Assembly: GCA_030653175.1 (NCBI GenBank)
Contig: JAURZV010000052.1
Location: forward strand, 1-64,000
From: Methylobacter sp.
Lineage (GTDB): Bacteria > Pseudomonadota > Gammaproteobacteria > Methylococcales > Methylomonadaceae
Direction of reading: 5' to 3'
Length of the DNA: 64,000 nt
Of the stretch, positions 62,246 to 64,000 are shown piece by piece. Numbering within the stretch: position 1 is the first letter of the stretch; each line of letters starts with the position of its first letter. A program made the position numbers and the translations under genes. The notes beneath the pieces were generated by a model that was not told the origin of the DNA, did not search any database, and saw only the letters and a program-made list of their open reading frames with translations.

Positions 62246-62941
62246 ATGCAGAAAGCAGAATTCGATAAGTTCGCCGATGAATATTACGTCCTACATCAGA
62301 AAAACATCCGGCACTCTGGCGAATCTCCTGAATTCTTTGCCGAATATAAGATCAGGGATATTTTCGAACTCCTGATGAATCAAGCGCAAAATCCACGGCG
62401 TATACTGGATTTTGGCGCAGGCATTGGTACCTCAGTACCCCATTTTCTGAGATTTTTTCCCGATGCCTCCTTGACCTGTCTGGATGTTTCAGAAAAAAGT
62501 CTGGAAGTTGGTCGATCTCGTTTTACAGGGCTCGCCGATTTCCAATCTTTTGATGGGATGCGCATTCCTAGTCCTGACAACACCTTCGATCTAATTTTCG
62601 CGGCCTGTGTATTTCATCACATTCCACATTCTGCCCACTCTGGTCTCTTGCAGGAGTGGCTCCGAGTTATAAAGCCTGGCGGAACGGCAGTTATTTTTGA
62701 ACATAATCCACTGAATCCCCTTACCGTACATGCGGTGAACACCTGTCCTTTCGATGAAAATGCCAAATTGATTCGGGGAACGTTGCTCCGGAAAGAAATG
62801 CAAAAAGCAGGATTTCAGAGTGTTGGCTTGCGTTACAGGCTATTCGTACCAGGGGCGCTCCGGTGGCTACGACCTTTAGAACGATGGTTGCATAGGTGCC
62901 CCTTGGGGGCTCAATATTTTGTACACGCAACTAAACAGTAG
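62246..62941 (+). CDS. SAM-dependent methyltransferase
   Basis: RILDFGAGIGTSVPHFLRFFPDASLTCLDVSEKSLEVGRSRF; FHHIPHSAHSGLLQEWLRVIKPGGTAVIFEHNP. Confidence 0.85.
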   Translation: MQKAEFDKFADEYYVLHQKNIRHSGESPEFFAEYKIRDIFELLMNQAQNPRRILDFGAGIGTSVPHFLRFFPDASLTCLDVSEKSLEVGRSRFTGLADFQSFDGMRIPSPDNTFDLIFAACVFHHIPHSAHSGLLQEWLRVIKPGGTAVIFEHNPLNPLTVHAVNTCPFDENAKLIRGTLLRKEMQKAGFQSVGLRYRLFVPGALRWLRPLERWLHRCPLGAQYFVHATKQ

Positions 62942-62951
62942 GCGAGTTGAT

Positions 62952-64000
62952 ATGACCCTTATGAGATTCATACTTGTCGGCATCGCGAATACATTGCTCG
63001 GATTGAGTACCATTTATTTTGCTATGTATTTTTTGCAGCTAGAAATTGTGCATGCAAACGCGTTCGGCTATTCAGTTGGCATTTTGCTAGGCTTCGCTTT
63101 GAACAAGACCTGGACTTTCAGCAGCCGTGACCGCGTTGTTTCTAGTTTCCTCCGTTATTTACTGGTACTCGCTGTAGCCTACGTGGCGAACCTCGCTACA
63201 GTTCTATTTACGAACTCCCATTTCGACTTAAATCCTTATATAGCCCAAGCGCTGGGTATTATTCCCTACACAGTTATAGGCTTTTTAGGTAGCCGTTATT
63301 TCGCTTTCCGTACACAAGGAGGAGGCATAGAAACGGCTAAAAATCATGTATGTGAGGCATCTGTATTTAACAAGAAACCTATGACTTCGAGGATGATTGA
63401 CGTAAGCATTGTTGTGCCTTGCTATAACGAGGAAGCGGTATTGCCAGAAACAACCTGCCAATTGGCAGATTTGTTGTCGCAACTTATCATCGAAAGCAAG
63501 ATTACGCCCAATAGTCGTGTGTACTATGTTGACGACGGAAGTCGTGACCGAACTTGGGAGTTGATAGAGTCTCTAGCTGAAACCCACGAATTCGTCCACG
63601 GAATTAAACTGTCGCGTAACCGCGGACACCAAAATGCTCTATTGGCGGGCCTATTAACGGCAGAAGGAGAAGTGATTATTAGCGTAGATGCAGATCTACA
63701 AGATGATTTGTCTGCTATTAAAAAAATGGTCGAATTCTATGCAGCAGGCTACGATATTGTGTATGGGGTTCGAGATTCCCGCAAGACCGATACCTTTTTT
63801 AAGAGTTTTACCGCCAAAGCCTATTACCATGTTTTAAGCTCCATGGGTGTAGAAATTGTCTACAATCATGCCGACTATCGTTTGATGAGCCGCCAAGTTA
63901 TTGAGGCACTGAGAGAGTTTGGCGAAGTTAATTTGTTTCTTCGGGCAATTATTCCGCAATTAGGATTTTCATATGCGCTTGTATTTTATGATCGTGCCAG
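62952..64000 (+). CDS. GtrA-domain protein fused to GT2 (DPMS/GtrB-like), runs off window end
   Basis: Hand translation from ATG 62952: MTLMRFILVGIANTLLGLSTIYFAMYFL...NAFGYSVGILLGFALNKTWTFSS... then DVSIVVPCYNEEAVLPETT...VYYVDDGSRDRTWELI...GIKLSRNRGHQNALLAGLLTAEGEVIISVDADLQDD with no stop. Not in the ORF track because it is open at the edge. Confidence 0.88.
   Translation, partial: MTLMRFILVGIANTLLGLSTIYFAMYFLQLEIVHANAFGYSVGILLGFALNKTWTFSSRDRVVSSFLRYLLVLAVAYVANLATVLFTNSHFDLNPYIAQALGIIPYTVIGFLGSRYFAFRTQGGGIETAKNHVCEASVFNKKPMTSRMIDVSIVVPCYNEEAVLPETTCQLADLLSQLIIESKITPNSRVYYVDDGSRDRTWELIESLAETHEFVHGIKLSRNRGHQNALLAGLLTAEGEVIISVDADLQDDLSAIKKMVEFYAAGYDIVYGVRDSRKTDTFFKSFTAKAYYHVLSSMGVEIVYNHADYRLMSRQVIEALREFGEVNLFLRAIIPQLGFSYALVFYDRA

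Noticed and set aside
1-64000. CRISPR arrays, tRNA or rRNA genes, phage modules, toxin-antitoxin or defence systems
   Set aside because: No regularly spaced direct repeats, no RNA gene signatures and no recognisable defence or phage proteins seen by eye.

Overview
The window is dominated by a PEP-CTERM/exosortase (XrtA-type) exopolysaccharide locus, probably from a methanotroph-like gammaproteobacterium (taxonomy is inference only). Left part, about 0-15 kb: an exosortase with an EpsI-like C-terminal domain, an ORF-less group II intron, a DevBCA/TolC-like exporter, an acyltransferase fused to a cyclic-nucleotide-binding domain, a PEP-CTERM protein, a ThiF/E1-like enzyme, a methyltransferase and a decayed ISAs1-type transposase. 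Right part, about 15.8-64 kb: TPR proteins, PrsR and PrsK, a second TPR protein (PrsT-like), then a long run of polysaccharide assembly and glycosyltransferase genes. The run ends in ACP, hydrolase 1 and 2, and a GtrA-GT2 fusion that leaves the window. Main non-gene observations: (1) five copies of a 105-120 bp terminal-inverted-repeat element with TACTCCCATCT ends, in two subfamilies, one supplying the stop codon of prsR and one supplying the ORF-caller start of the exosortase; (2) a 17-nt box TGTAWAAAAWSCTGACA at three sites, two of them exactly 75 bp upstream of sigma-54-like -24/-12 elements, suggesting PrsR-type enhancer sites; (3) a group II intron lacking its RT, abutting a near-perfect 20-bp inverted repeat; (4) a truncated flippase paralog next to the intact one. 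The EPS/exosortase locus is a known system type. The least explained parts are the box/promoter architecture, the TIR element, and the acyltransferase-cNMP/ThiF/DevBCA neighbourhood. All calls are by eye from sequence; no database search was run.
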